A stretch of DNA of 64,000 nucleotides from Rhizobium sp. Its GTDB lineage: Bacteria; Pseudomonadota; Alphaproteobacteria; Rhizobiales; Rhizobiaceae. The notes under the pieces are model-generated. The model made no database searches and was not told the DNA's origin. It saw nothing but the letters and a program-made list of their open reading frames with translations. The stretch covers positions 1 to 64,000 of the forward strand of contig JAHHDR010000026.1 of assembly GCA_019739215.1 (NCBI GenBank). The letters run 5' to 3'. The position numbers and the translations under genes were made by a program. Shown here piece by piece: positions 8,820 to 19,352 of the stretch. Position 1 is the first letter of the stretch; every line of letters starts with the position of its first letter.

Positions 8820-10901
8820 CTATTCCGCCGCAGCCTTGAAGTTGTTCCGGGCCAGTTGGGAGCACTCCGCCATGACGGCCGAAGCGCGTGCGATCGGGTT
8901 CGTCAAATAGAAGTCTTTGACCGGAGAAGCAAACCCGGATTTGTTCATTTTCCTCGGTTTTTTCGCCACTGCGGCAATTTCATCCACACCGCCCGCGGCG
9001 ATTTCGTCCTCACGCGCAAAATGCGGATGAGCGGCGAAGAGACGGGCGCGAAGCTGGCTGAGCGAGTCGAAGGCAAGACGCTTGCCGAGGGTTTCGGAAA
9101 GCGCGCGAATGATCGCCCAGTCTTCGCGGGCATCACCCGGCGCGAAGGTGGCGCGCTGGCTGTACTGGACCCGGCCTTCGGTGTTGACGAAGATGCCCGC
9201 CTTCTCGACATAGGCAGCGCCCGGCAGGATGACATCGGCATTGGATGCGCCGTTGTCGCCATGCGAGCCGATATAGACAGTGAGATTGGCGCCCTTCCTG
9301 GAAAGGTCGATCTCGTCTGCGCCGAGCAGGATGAGGACATCCATCGTCGCAACCTGCGTGGCTGCATCGACGCCGTTGACACCCGGCACGAAGCCAAGAT
9401 CCAGACCGCCGACGCGCGAGGCCGCGGTGTGCAGGATGCCGAGGCCGTTCCATCCGTCCTTGACCGCACCGACCGCGTAGGCGAGCGATGCGACGCTGGC
9501 CAGTACGCCCTTGCCGTCCGCGCGGGACAGGGCGCCCTGCCCGACGATGATGGCAGGCTTCTTGGCGCGCTTGAGTTTGGCAAAGAACTTGGAGGTGCCG
9601 TCGACGACTTCGTTGAGCGTCTCCGGACCGGAGCCGAGATATTCGTAGTCGTAGCGCAGATCTGCATTCTCGCCGATCAGGCCGATGGCGAGGTCGCCAC
9701 GGCGCCAGCGCTTGCGGATGCGGGCATTGAGGATCGCAGCTTCGGCGCGCGGATTGGCGCCGATGATGAGGAGCGCGTCCGCCTCTTCGATGCCTGAAAT
9801 TCCCGGGTTGAAGACGTAGCTCGTACGGCCGTTTTCCGGATGAAGCGCGGAGCCATCCTGGCGGCAATCGAGGTTTTCCGAGCCGAGCGACTTGAGCAGC
9901 TCACCGAGCGCGTACATTTCCTCGACGGTCGCCATGTCGCCGGCGATGGCGCCGATCTTGTCGCCCGATGTCGCGGCAACCGCAGACTTGATGGTCGCAA
10001 ACGCTTCCGCCCAGGTGGCCGGCACGAGGCGGCCGTCCTTGCGGACATAGGGACGATCCAGGCGCTGCGTCTTCAGGCCATCGACGACGTGGCGGGTCTT
10101 GTCGGAGATCCACTCCTCGTTGATGTCCTCATTGACGCGCGGCAGGATGCGCATCACTTCGCGGCCGCGGCTGTCGATGCGGATCGCCGAGCCGAGCGCG
10201 TCCATGACGTCGATCGATTCGGTCTTGTTGAGTTCCCACGGACGGGCGGTGAAAGCGAAGGGCTTTGAGGTCAGCGCACCGACCGGGCAGAGATCGACGA
10301 CGTTGCCCTGAAGCTCCGACGTCATCGCCTGCTCGAGATAGGTGGTGATCTCGGCGTCTTCGCCGCGGCCGATCAGGCCGAGTTCGGTGATCCCGGCGAC
10401 CTCGGTGGTGAAGCGGACGCAGCGCGTGCAGTGAATGCAGCGGTTCATCACGGTCTTGACCAGCGGGCCGATATACTTGTCCTCGACGGCGCGCTTGTTC
10501 TCGCCGTAGCGCGAGGCATCGACGCCGAAGGTCATCGCCTGATCCTGCAGATCGCATTCACCGCCCTGGTCGCAGATCGGGCAATCCAGCGGATGGTTGA
10601 TCAGCAGGAATTCCATCACGCCTTCACGGGCCTTCTTGACCATCGGCGTGTTGGTGAAGACTTCGGGCAGCTCACCGTTGGGGCCGCCGCGGATGTCGCG
10701 CACACCCATGGCGCAGGAGGCCGCCGGCTTGGGCGGACCGCCCTTCACCTCGACCAGACACATGCGGCAATTGCCGGCGACTGACAGCCGCTCATGAAAA
10801 CAGAAGCGCGGAACTTCGGCGCCAGCTTCCTCGCACGCCTGCAACAGCGTGAAATGGTCCGGCACTTCGATTTCTTTTCCGTCAACTTTCAGCTTCGTCA
10901 T
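8820..10901 (-). CDS. nuoG: NADH-quinone oxidoreductase subunit G
   Basis: NuoG is the largest peripheral-arm subunit of complex I and carries several Fe-S clusters of the electron chain. In the 693 residues, the N-terminal 2Fe-2S domain shows C-x10-C-x2-C (CFHERLSVAGNCRMC, about residues 34-48). Next come the His-Cys motif HPLDCPICDQGGECDLQD (about 100-117), CIHCTRCVRF (about 152-161) and a molybdopterin-oxidoreductase-like C-terminal domain (about 220-690) that no longer binds molybdenum in this family. ATG 10901 follows the DUF3291 stop by 15 bases. The mirror copy encodes the same protein, which argues that the sequence here is accurate. Confidence 0.96.
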   Translation of the reverse strand: MTKLKVDGKEIEVPDHFTLLQACEEAGAEVPRFCFHERLSVAGNCRMCLVEVKGGPPKPAASCAMGVRDIRGGPNGELPEVFTNTPMVKKAREGVMEFLLINHPLDCPICDQGGECDLQDQAMTFGVDASRYGENKRAVEDKYIGPLVKTVMNRCIHCTRCVRFTTEVAGITELGLIGRGEDAEITTYLEQAMTSELQGNVVDLCPVGALTSKPFAFTARPWELNKTESIDVMDALGSAIRIDSRGREVMRILPRVNEDINEEWISDKTRHVVDGLKTQRLDRPYVRKDGRLVPATWAEAFATIKSAVAATSGDKIGAIAGDMATVEEMYALGELLKSLGSENLDCRQDGSALHPENGRTSYVFNPGISGIEEADALLIIGANPRAEAAILNARIRKRWRRGDLAIGLIGENADLRYDYEYLGSGPETLNEVVDGTSKFFAKLKRAKKPAIIVGQGALSRADGKGVLASVASLAYAVGAVKDGWNGLGILHTAASRVGGLDLGFVPGVNGVDAATQVATMDVLILLGADEIDLSRKGANLTVYIGSHGDNGASNADVILPGAAYVEKAGIFVNTEGRVQYSQRATFAPGDAREDWAIIRALSETLGKRLAFDSLSQLRARLFAAHPHFAREDEIAAGGVDEIAAVAKKPRKMNKSGFASPVKDFYLTNPIARASAVMAECSQLARNNFKAAAE

Positions 10902-10916
10902 ATTCGCCTTCCCGCC

Positions 10917-11378
10917 TCACGCACAACGCGCTTCTAGCCAGAGCTTTGCCTGCGGCACATAGGACCAGCCGAAGGCCTGGTCGCTGTCGCCATATTGATT
11001 GAGATGATCGAGCCGTGCCTTGGCTTCCGCCAGCGTCGGCTGGTGGCCGTCCTCGACCTGCCACATCACGAAATTCTGCTTCTCCAGAACCTCGAACCAC
11101 AATTCGCGCCGGTCGTAAAACGTCTTGTGGACCGTCTTCCAGACGAAGGTTTCGAGGGATTCGACATCCGCCCAGACGCTGAGGTTGGGGATCGCCTTGC
11201 TGTCGGCATAAACGGGCACTTCCGTCGCGTTGCCGTTGTCGCCCTTCAGGCGCCAGACGAAACCCGGCATGCGCTCGGCGACCTCGTTTACAGAATCCAG
11301 CGCCATCACGAAACGGCGTACGCGCGGATCGTCAATCGGGTAGCGCAGGAAACCCACATTGAACTCGGCAAGCTGCAT
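10917..11378 (-). CDS. DUF3291 domain protein in the nuo operon
   Basis: This 153-residue protein begins MQLAEFNVGFLRYPIDDPRV and matches the DUF3291 family, whose members resemble small alpha/beta-barrel monooxygenase-like folds but have no settled function. Visible family features are the aromatic-rich segments FVWKTVHKTFYDRRELWFE and FGWSYVPQAKLW. Its start codon shares one base with the stop of the HhH gene (TGATG), so translation is probably coupled. It sits between nuoF and nuoG, 15 bases before nuoG, so it is co-transcribed with complex I. A role in assembly or maintenance is only inferred from position. Confidence 0.85.
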   Translation of the reverse strand: MQLAEFNVGFLRYPIDDPRVRRFVMALDSVNEVAERMPGFVWRLKGDNGNATEVPVYADSKAIPNLSVWADVESLETFVWKTVHKTFYDRRELWFEVLEKQNFVMWQVEDGHQPTLAEAKARLDHLNQYGDSDQAFGWSYVPQAKLWLEARCA

Positions 11379-12019
11379 CAGCTCTTTCCTCCGGAAAGTG
11401 CCTTGGCCTGCCCAGCCCAGTCATCGCGCGCAATACGGCCTTCGAGACCGAGATCCTCGTCCAGCTTCATCACGGCCGCCTCGCCAAGCGTGGCAATGTC
11501 ACCATAGGTGTGGATGCCGCGGGCGTTCAGCTCCTTCTCCAGGCGTGGTCCGATGCCCGAAATCTTCTTGAGATCATCTCCCTTGCCGGACGCGCGACCG
11601 GCGACCGCGTCCCTGGCGGGTTTCTTCGGCTTGGGGGCGACGACCGCGGGAGCGGCGACCTTGGCCTTTGACTTTGCCGCTGACGTCCGGACCGGCTTTT
11701 CGGCGACCTCGGCCTTGAGCGATGCAGCCGGGTCAGGCGCCGCGGCGCGCGGGTGCAGTGGCACGATTTTGGCCGAGGGGCTCTGGGGCGCGGCGGGCTC
11801 TTCCGCCATCTTTTCGGCGGACGCCGGCCCGCGCAGGGCGCCAAGCATCATGCCGGTCATCTGCGCGGTAACGCTGAGGCCGTAAGCGGTCATGACCGCG
11901 AACGCCGCTGCCTGCTCTGCCAGAAGTTTGCTCGACGCTTCCGCAAAACGCGACAGATCGGCGGCGGCGTTATCCGCCACCGGCCTTTCGTCATCGTCCT
12001 TGCGAGCCTCGACCATCAT
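11378..12019 (-). CDS. Helix-hairpin-helix protein in the nuo operon
   Basis: This 213-residue protein has three parts. An N-terminal stretch of about 70 residues is helical and phasin-like (RFAEASSKLLAEQAAAFAVMTAYG). A low-complexity Ala/Pro/Lys linker follows (about 75-135). The C-terminal domain contains the HhH motif KKISGIGPRLEKELNARGI (about 145-163) and the tail GRIARDDWAGQAKAL. The same domain and tail occur at the end of NuoE ([15 protein letters not shown]), so the two share an ancestor. It starts five bases after the nuoF stop and overlaps the DUF3291 start. The HhH family can bind DNA, but no function in complex I is established. Confidence 0.85.
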   Translation of the reverse strand: MMVEARKDDDERPVADNAAADLSRFAEASSKLLAEQAAAFAVMTAYGLSVTAQMTGMMLGALRGPASAEKMAEEPAAPQSPSAKIVPLHPRAAAPDPAASLKAEVAEKPVRTSAAKSKAKVAAPAVVAPKPKKPARDAVAGRASGKGDDLKKISGIGPRLEKELNARGIHTYGDIATLGEAAVMKLDEDLGLEGRIARDDWAGQAKALSGGKS

Positions 12020-12024
12020 CGTCC

Positions 12025-13334
<1,310 letters not shown>

Positions 13335-13346
13335 GTCTGACGTTCC

Positions 13347-14480
13347 TCAACGCGGCTTCTTGCCGAAGACGCGAATATACTCGGCCTCGCCGCCATCGGC
13401 CAAGGCTTTCGCCTGGCGTACCCAGTCGTCGCGGTCGATGCGGCCCTTGAAATTCAGATAGCCGTCAACCCAGTTGCGTTCATTGTCCTGCCAGGCGGCA
13501 ACCTGAGCATAGGTGTAGATGCCGAGGCCGTGCAGGATGCCCTCGATTTTGGGTCCGACGCCGGAGATCAGCTTGAGGTCATCAGGGCTCTCCGGCCTGT
13601 CGATGCCCTTGGGCCGATTCGCATCCTCGAGCGAGGGCTTGGCAGCGGCCGGTCCGGACGCGGTCGTATTCTCTGCTGCTGCGGAGGCAACTTTGTCGGC
13701 AGCGGCGACGGCCTGCTCGTCAACCTTGCCGTCGGCCGGCGACTTGATGGCCGGGCTCGTCTCGATCGCGTCGGTCTTGGGCTTGGCCGCATTGGACGGC
13801 GGTACGCTGGAGGCTTCCGTCGATGCCGCGGGGGCCTTTGCGCGCGAAGGCCTGGCCTTCGACGGCGTCTCGGGCTCGTTGAGCGAGGTCAGGCCACCAA
13901 ACGGTGCCGAGAAGATCCGGTCGATTTGCGGGCCGGCCTTGACGTCGTCAGGACGGCCGCCTTCGAAACGCTCGATGATATACTCAAGCTGCCGCGGGGT
14001 CAGATCCTCGTAGGTGTCCTTGAAGATCGCGACCATCGGCGCGTTGACGCAGGCGCCGAGACATTCGACCTCTTCCCAGGACAGCGTTCCGTCGGCGTTG
14101 AGGTGATGCGGTTCGGCATGGATCTTGGACTTGCAGACCGCGACCAGATCCTCGGCGCCGCGCAGCATGCAGGGCGTGGTGCCGCAAACCTGCACATGCG
14201 CGCGCGTGCCGACCGGCTTGAGCTGGAACTGGGTATAGAATGTGGCCACTTCGAGCGCCCGGATATAGGGCATGCCGAGCATGTCGGCGATGGACTCGAT
14301 CGCAGCCTTGGTCACCCAGCCGTCCTGGTCCTGCGCACGCATCATCAGCGGGATGATCGCGGACTGTTCACGACCCTTCGGGTATTTCTTGATCGTTGCC
14401 TTCGCCCAGGCCGCGTTCTCCTTGTTGAAGGCGAAGCTTGGCGGCTGAACATTGTCTTCGGCTAGTCGACGTACGGACAT
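13347..14480 (-). CDS. nuoE: NADH-quinone oxidoreductase subunit E with C-terminal HhH extension
   Basis: NuoE carries the 2Fe-2S cluster N1a beside NuoF. In this 377-residue protein the thioredoxin-like domain occupies about residues 1-200 with cluster cysteines in CGTTPC and CLGACVNAP (about 99-104 and 140-148). Most bacterial NuoE proteins end near residue 170-220. Here an Ala/Pro/Ser-rich linker (about 205-300) leads to a helix-hairpin-helix domain ([22 protein letters not shown]) and the tail [15 protein letters not shown], also found in the separate protein at 11378-12019. This extension is known from Rhizobiales relatives; its function is not known. Confidence 0.95.
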   Translation of the reverse strand: MSVRRLAEDNVQPPSFAFNKENAAWAKATIKKYPKGREQSAIIPLMMRAQDQDGWVTKAAIESIADMLGMPYIRALEVATFYTQFQLKPVGTRAHVQVCGTTPCMLRGAEDLVAVCKSKIHAEPHHLNADGTLSWEEVECLGACVNAPMVAIFKDTYEDLTPRQLEYIIERFEGGRPDDVKAGPQIDRIFSAPFGGLTSLNEPETPSKARPSRAKAPAASTEASSVPPSNAAKPKTDAIETSPAIKSPADGKVDEQAVAAADKVASAAAENTTASGPAAAKPSLEDANRPKGIDRPESPDDLKLISGVGPKIEGILHGLGIYTYAQVAAWQDNERNWVDGYLNFKGRIDRDDWVRQAKALADGGEAEYIRVFGKKPR

Positions 14481-14496
14481 TCTACCTCAAGCCCTA

Positions 14497-14742
14497 TCAA
14501 TTTATCTTGCCACACACCGAGCGCGACAGGGTCGCCATCTCGCATGCGTAGCCCGTTGAGTCCTTTTGCAGAAAGACCACGAAGCTCTTGCCATTCGGTA
14601 CGGCTGCCTTGATCTCGAAGCCTTGCGAAATCAACTGCCCCATCGACGCGCCTGATGTCGTCATGCTCGGCTGGTCCTCCTGCGCGAGCGCGGCAGCGGA
14701 TGAAACCAGCGACAGCAGTGCGACGGCGGTCAATCTCCTCAC
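14497..14742 (-). CDS. Small secreted protein between nuoD and nuoE
   Basis: This 81-residue product begins with a clear signal peptide ([20 protein letters not shown], cleavage near AQ). The mature part is about 60 residues with two cysteines (YACEMAT and RSVCGKIN) that could form a disulfide. Its start overlaps the nuoD stop by four bases (ATGA), and it lies 16 bases before nuoE, so it is co-expressed with complex I. I recognise no named family. A periplasmic role is inferred from the signal peptide only. Confidence 0.8.
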   Translation of the reverse strand: MRRLTAVALLSLVSSAAALAQEDQPSMTTSGASMGQLISQGFEIKAAVPNGKSFVVFLQKDSTGYACEMATLSRSVCGKIN

Positions 14743-15929
14743 CGGTCCACCTCTCCGAACACGATGTCGAGCGAGCCGAGCACCGCCGACACGTCGGCCA
14801 GAAGATGGCCCTTGCAGAGGAAGTCCATCGCCTGGAGATGGGCATACCCGGGGGCACGGATCTTGCAGCGGTACGGCTTGTTGGTGCCGTCGGCCACGAG
14901 ATAGACGCCGAACTCGCCCTTCGGTGCCTCGACCGCGGCGTAAACCTCGCCGGCCGGGACGTGATAGCCTTCAGTGTAGAGCTTGAAGTGATGGATCAGC
15001 GCTTCCATCGAACGCTTCATCTCGCCGCGCTTCGGCGGCACCACCTTGCCGTCCATGGACGAAACCGGGCCGTGCTTTTCCTTGCCGAGCAGGAGATCAA
15101 CGCATTGCTTCATGATGCGGTTCGACTGGCGCATCTCGAACATGCGGATCAGGTAGCGGTCGAAACAGTCCCCGTTCTTGCCGACCGCGACGTCGAAATC
15201 GAGTTCGGAATAGCACTCATAGGGTTGCGACCGGCGCAGGTCCCAAGCCGCGCCCGAGCCGCGCACCATCACGCCCGAGAAGCCCCAGGACCAGGCATCC
15301 GCCAGCGATACAACGCCGATATCGACATTGCGCTGCTTGAAGATGCGGTTACCGGTGAGCAGTCCCTCGATGTCGTCGAGGATCGATTCGAAACCCTCGC
15401 ACCACTTGCCGATATCCTCGACCAGTTCCGGCGGCAGGTCCTGGTGGACACCACCCGGACGGAAATAGGCTGAGTGCATGCGCGCGCCGCAGGCACGCTC
15501 GTAGAATACCATCAACTGCTCGCGCGCCTCGAAGCCCCAGAGCGGTGGCGTCAGCGCACCAACGTCCATCGCCTGCGTGGTCACATTCATGATGTGTGAC
15601 AGGATGCGGCCGATCTCGGAATAGAGAACGCGGATCAACTGACCGCGCTTGGGGATCTCCAGGCCGAGCAGCTTTTCCACGGCGAGCGCGAAGGCATGCT
15701 CCTGGTTCATAGGCGCGACGTAGTCGAGACGGTCAAAATAGGGCACCGCCTGCAGATAGGTCTTGGTCTCGATCAGTTTCTCGGTGCCGCGATGCAACAG
15801 GCCGATATGCGGATCGACGCGTTCGACGACTTCGCCATCAAGTTCGAGGACAAGTCGGAGCACGCCGTGCGCCGAAGGGTGCTCGGGGCCGAAGTTGATG
15901 GTGAAGTTGCGGACGTTGTGTTCGGTCAT
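14739..15929 (-). CDS. nuoD: NADH-quinone oxidoreductase subunit D
   Basis: NuoD (49 kDa homologue, related to NiFe-hydrogenase large subunits) forms the quinone-binding cavity with NuoB. The 396 residues start [26 protein letters not shown]; the GPEHPSAHG motif (about 14-22) is a signature of the family and its His lies at the quinone site. Also present are HRGTEKLIE (about 46-54) and the C-terminal DIVFGEVDR. The length is normal. It is 56 bases after nuoC and overlaps the next gene by four bases. Confidence 0.97.
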   Translation of the reverse strand: MTEHNVRNFTINFGPEHPSAHGVLRLVLELDGEVVERVDPHIGLLHRGTEKLIETKTYLQAVPYFDRLDYVAPMNQEHAFALAVEKLLGLEIPKRGQLIRVLYSEIGRILSHIMNVTTQAMDVGALTPPLWGFEAREQLMVFYERACGARMHSAYFRPGGVHQDLPPELVEDIGKWCEGFESILDDIEGLLTGNRIFKQRNVDIGVVSLADAWSWGFSGVMVRGSGAAWDLRRSQPYECYSELDFDVAVGKNGDCFDRYLIRMFEMRQSNRIMKQCVDLLLGKEKHGPVSSMDGKVVPPKRGEMKRSMEALIHHFKLYTEGYHVPAGEVYAAVEAPKGEFGVYLVADGTNKPYRCKIRAPGYAHLQAMDFLCKGHLLADVSAVLGSLDIVFGEVDR

Positions 15930-15985
15930 TCCATCTGCTCCAAGGCGGAGGCGAATACTGGCTCGGCCGGGGCCGAGACAATTCC

Positions 15986-16588
15986 TTATTGGCTCTTCTT
16001 CTCGTCACCCGGCAGCACATAGTCCGTGCCTTCCCAGGGAGAAAGGAAGTCGAAATTGCGGAACTCCTGGCGAAGCTGCACCGGTTCGTACACGACGCGC
16101 TTCACCGTGTCGTCATAACGGACCTCGACATAACCCGTGGTCGGGAAGTCCTTGCGCAGCGGAAAGCCTTCGAAACCGTAGTCGGTCAGCAAGCGGCGCA
16201 GGTCCGGGTGACCGGAAAACAGGATGCCGTACATGTCGTACGCTTCGCGCTCGAACCAGTCGGCACCGCGATAGACAGCCGTCGCCGAGGGGATCGTATC
16301 GTCCTCACCGCATTCAAGCTTAACGCGGATGCGTGCATTGGCCGTAGGTGAAAGCAGGTGGCAGACGACATCGAACCGTTTCTCGCGCTCGGGGTAGTCA
16401 ACCCCACAGAGATCGATGAAGCTCACGAACTGGCAACGAGGATCATCACGCAGGAACGTCAGCAGCCCGATATAGCTCTCAGGCGTCGTGGTGACATTCA
16501 GTTCGCCCCAAACGAGTTCGCTCGCGACAATCCAGTCGCCGCGGCTTTCGCGCAGATAGATCGAAAGCTCTTCCAGTGAAGTCGACAT
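15986..16588 (-). CDS. nuoC: NADH-quinone oxidoreductase subunit C
   Basis: NuoC (30 kDa homologue) is a structural subunit of the peripheral arm with no cofactor. The 200 residues include the family signature around ERE(A/V)YDMYGI with the following [18 protein letters not shown] (about residues 131-155). The gene lies 9 bases after nuoB and is separate from nuoD, as in most alphaproteobacteria (fused in enterobacteria). Confidence 0.96.
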   Translation of the reverse strand: MSTSLEELSIYLRESRGDWIVASELVWGELNVTTTPESYIGLLTFLRDDPRCQFVSFIDLCGVDYPEREKRFDVVCHLLSPTANARIRVKLECGEDDTIPSATAVYRGADWFEREAYDMYGILFSGHPDLRRLLTDYGFEGFPLRKDFPTTGYVEVRYDDTVKRVVYEPVQLRQEFRNFDFLSPWEGTDYVLPGDEKKSQ

Positions 16589-16597
16589 ACTCTGCCC

Positions 16598-17191
16598 TCA
16601 ACGCTCGATCGTGCCGGTGCGGCGGATCTTCTTCTGCAGAAGCAGCACCCCGTAAAGGAGCGCTTCCGCCGTGGGGGGACAGCCCGGCACATAAATGTCC
16701 ACCGGCACCACACGGTCGCAGCCGCGCACCACCGAATAGGAATAATGATAGTAGCCGCCACCGTTTGCGCAGGAGCCCATCGAGATCACGTAGCGCGGCT
16801 CCGGCATCTGGTCGTAGACCTTGCGGAGCGCGGGCGCCATCTTGTTGGTCAGCGTCCCGGCAACGATCATCACGTCGGACTGGCGTGGCGAAGCGCGCGG
16901 GGCGACACCGAAACGCTCCATATCGTACCGCGGGCCGGAGACCTGCATCAGGCCCTCGACGGCGCAGCAGGCGAGGCCGAACTGCATCCACATCAGCGAG
17001 CCGGTGCGCGCCCAGGTGATGAGTTCGTCTGTCGAGGTGACCAGAAAGCCCTTGTCGGCGAGTTCGTTGTCGATCTCGCCAAAGAAAGCATCATTGGCGC
17101 CAATCGGCTTGCCGGTCGCAGGATCCACGACCCCCTTGGCCTGCGGAGCAACGAGGGTGCCAGAGGTTGCGCTTGTGGAGGTCAATCCCAT
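16598..17191 (-). CDS. nuoB: NADH-quinone oxidoreductase subunit B
   Basis: NuoB (PSST homologue) holds the terminal cluster N2 that reduces quinone. The 197 residues carry its cysteine ligands in GLACCAVEG (about residues 60-68), GSCANGGG (about 127-134) and [10 protein letters not shown] (about 155-164). I chose ATG 17191 (MGLTSTS), inside the end of nuoA (gaATGggattga). An ATG at 17212 would add seven residues that overlap nuoA further. The overlap suggests translational coupling. Confidence 0.96.
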   Translation of the reverse strand: MGLTSTSATSGTLVAPQAKGVVDPATGKPIGANDAFFGEIDNELADKGFLVTSTDELITWARTGSLMWMQFGLACCAVEGLMQVSGPRYDMERFGVAPRASPRQSDVMIVAGTLTNKMAPALRKVYDQMPEPRYVISMGSCANGGGYYHYSYSVVRGCDRVVPVDIYVPGCPPTAEALLYGVLLLQKKIRRTGTIER

Positions 17192-17547
17192 TCGAGCGCT
17201 CCTTTCTTCCATTCATAGATGAATCCGATAGTCAGCACGAGGAGGAAGACCATCATTGACCAGAAACCAAACCAGCCTATGGCGCCGAACGAAACGGCCC
17301 AGGGGAAGAGGAATGCGACTTCAAGGTCGAAAATAATGAAGAGAATCGAGACGAGGTAGAAGCGGATGTCGAACTTCATGCGCGCGTCGTCGAACGCATT
17401 GAAGCCGCACTCGTAGGCCGACAGCTTTTCCGAGTCGGGCGCCTTGTAGGCGACGATAAAGGGCGCCACGAGAAGCGCAAGTCCGATCACCAAAGCTATG
17501 CCGATGAAGATGGCTATGGGGAGATAGGAGCCGAGAAGTTCAGTCAT
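17182..17547 (-). CDS. nuoA: NADH-quinone oxidoreductase subunit A
   Basis: NuoA (ND3 homologue) is a three-helix membrane subunit at the arm junction. From ATG 17547 ([10 protein letters not shown]) the product has 121 residues, with the conserved loop [36 protein letters not shown] (Cys and acidic residues). A longer frame exists upstream to 17619, but it is polar and unlike the family. It is the first gene of the operon, so the promoter should lie upstream of 17547. Confidence 0.95.
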   Translation of the reverse strand: MTELLGSYLPIAIFIGIALVIGLALLVAPFIVAYKAPDSEKLSAYECGFNAFDDARMKFDIRFYLVSILFIIFDLEVAFLFPWAVSFGAIGWFGFWSMMVFLLVLTIGFIYEWKKGALEWD

Positions 17548-18183
17548 TTGACCTTGGTCCCTGCCTGGTTCGATGGGGTCTGGCCGCAGGCGCGACTCCG
17601 AGCCCCGCCAGGGCCGCAATTTGTTGCATCGCAGTCGTGGTTAGCGCAGCTATAAGCGATTAGCAAGACAGACAGGGAATTTTAAACGCATTGCCGCCAC
17701 ATTTGCGTGGAGTGCCTCAAATGCGGCAACTCAAGCTTCTGATTTCAATCAGTAAAACGCTCATTGTCACGGTCCTGCGCCAAGTGACGCAGATGTGCAC
17801 CCGCACAGTGTGGGCGGCAGCCGCGTCGATCGGCGTTCCGGCGCCGCGCAGTTGGCATGAGGATCGCCGCAGCGCCTGCCCCATGTCGTGCCCGGCGAAA
17901 CGAAGATGCCCGCCGCTGGAGGCGACGGGCAAAGGTTACGGCGTCTGATCGCCTACTTGTCACTATATATATTGCAGAGCTGGACGACCCTCAGTTTCCC
18001 CGGGAACATCCAATCGAAACTCTAGAGTGCCGAACAATCCCGCCATGCAGCAGCTTGTTCGACGCCCGATGGGCATGCTCACATGCCACGGCCCGCGCGC
18101 AGCATCGTCAATCCGACAAGTTTCTTCAAATTGTCGCATCATCCTTAGGCGATGATTCATGCGGGCGGCCCAGTATCGCGCGG
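17548..18183. promoter_or_regulatory. Intergenic region expected to hold the nuo promoter
   Basis: I see no convincing gene in these 636 bases between two divergent genes. A perfect short palindrome CTGATT-tc-AATCAG lies at 17739-17752. An AT-rich stretch (tatatatatt) is at about 17964-17973, upstream of the VanZ-KTSC gene. No promoter boxes can be assigned with confidence. The nuo operon start makes a leftward promoter here likely. Confidence 0.4.
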
Positions 18184-18801
18184 ATGAGAACCAGGAAGTA
18201 CCAGATCGTCGCATGGGTTGCGTTCGCCGCCATCGTCCTCGTGACGGTGTCGCCAATCGACATGCGGCCAGGCGACATCTTCTCTGTCGATGTCGACCGG
18301 GCGCTGGCGTTCGGCGCGCTGGCGGCGATGTTCATGATTGCCTATCCGCGCCACGCGCTTCCTGTCGGAATCTTCATGACCCTCAGCGCCGGCGGCATCG
18401 AATTGCTGCAGGCGCTGTCGCCGACTCGCCATGCGCGGCTGGACGATGCGATCATCAAGGGCATAGGCGCGCTGGCGGGGATGGCGTTCGCGCTGGCCTA
18501 CAACGACCTGCGCATCCGACGTCATGCATGGCGTGACAGGGTTCGGCAAATACCGGCAGTGGCAGACCTGGGACTCGCCGAGCCCGACCTGATGCAGGCC
18601 GTGCCGGTCACGTCCGACCTCATTGAGGCGGTCTATTTCAGCGCGGTGGACGGACGACTGCGAATCCGGATGCGGGACGGCGAGGAACGGTTGTTCTCCG
18701 GGGTGAGCGAAGGCGAAGTGACCGCCCTCGCCTCAGCACCGTCGCCAGGGACGTACTACATAGAGAACATCCGCACGAGATATCCCCGCATTGCGGCCTG
18801 A
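18184..18801 (+). CDS. VanZ-like membrane protein fused to a KTSC domain
   Basis: The 205-residue protein has an N-terminal VanZ-like part (about residues 1-115) with about four hydrophobic segments and the family pattern DKxLAF seen here as DVDRALAFGALAAMF, then IELLQALSPTRHARLDDAIIKGIGALAG. The C-terminal ~65 residues fit the KTSC domain: LIEAVYFSAVDGRLRIRMRDGEERLFSGVSEGEVTALASAPSPGTYYIENIRTRYP. KTSC proteins are small RNA- or lysyl-tRNA-linked domains of unclear function, and VanZ relatives are membrane proteins linked to teicoplanin resistance. I chose ATG 18184; an upstream frame start at 17857 lacks family similarity. Function unknown. Confidence 0.8.
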   Translation: MRTRKYQIVAWVAFAAIVLVTVSPIDMRPGDIFSVDVDRALAFGALAAMFMIAYPRHALPVGIFMTLSAGGIELLQALSPTRHARLDDAIIKGIGALAGMAFALAYNDLRIRRHAWRDRVRQIPAVADLGLAEPDLMQAVPVTSDLIEAVYFSAVDGRLRIRMRDGEERLFSGVSEGEVTALASAPSPGTYYIENIRTRYPRIAA

Positions 18802-18996
18802 AGTCCGTCTCGGAACCGCTGCGCGACAATCGGGCGGGCACGCGTTGATTCGATATCAACCGGGCGCCGGCGTGTGGACGGGGAATTAAACATTCCGGGA
18901 CACATTCAGTTCAGTCTGGAAAGCACTGTTGGACTTCACAATTTCAGTATCGCTGTAGAAGGAAAACCTTCCCCGACCTGAGGTCCAAGAGAGAAA

Positions 18997-19073
18997 TGGC
19001 GCGAGTGACGGGGCTCGAACCCGCGACCTCCGGCGTGACAGGCCGGCACTCTAACCAACTGAGCTACACCCGC
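18997..19073 (-). tRNA. tRNA-Asp (anticodon GTC)
   Basis: The minus strand folds as a 77-base tRNA with encoded CCA: acceptor GCGGGTG pairs with CACTCGC, the D arm is TAGCTCAGTTGGTTAGA, the anticodon loop is CTGTCAC with GTC, and the T loop is GGTTCGAGCCC. It stands alone between the VanZ-KTSC gene and phnF. Confidence 0.97.
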
Positions 19074-19352
19074 GCATTTCTTTCCGAAGCGGCTTGTTCG
19101 CCGTTCGTGAGCGGCTGTCTAAGGGGTGCTGCCGGAAGTGTCAAGCAGGTTTTGTGACAAATTCGGAATCTGCCTGCGGATTTTTCCAATCCCCTTCGCA
19201 ACGGATTGAAAATAAGCGATTTTCCGTCGATTTTGGGTGATTTGTACAATGCCGGGACGGTTTCCGGGCCGCTGCCGAAGGGCAGGAATTCACGCGGAAA
19301 TGGCCATCGTGCCGAATCCCGGATACCATCTGCATCGTGACGCTCAGCGTCG

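Noticed and set aside
13530..14465. A 311-residue plus-strand frame
   Set aside because: It is opposite nuoE, which has clear cluster cysteines and the HhH domain.
17691..17948. An 85-residue plus-strand frame upstream of nuoA
   Set aside because: No ribosome site or family similarity; equally long frames occur on the other strand of the same stretch.
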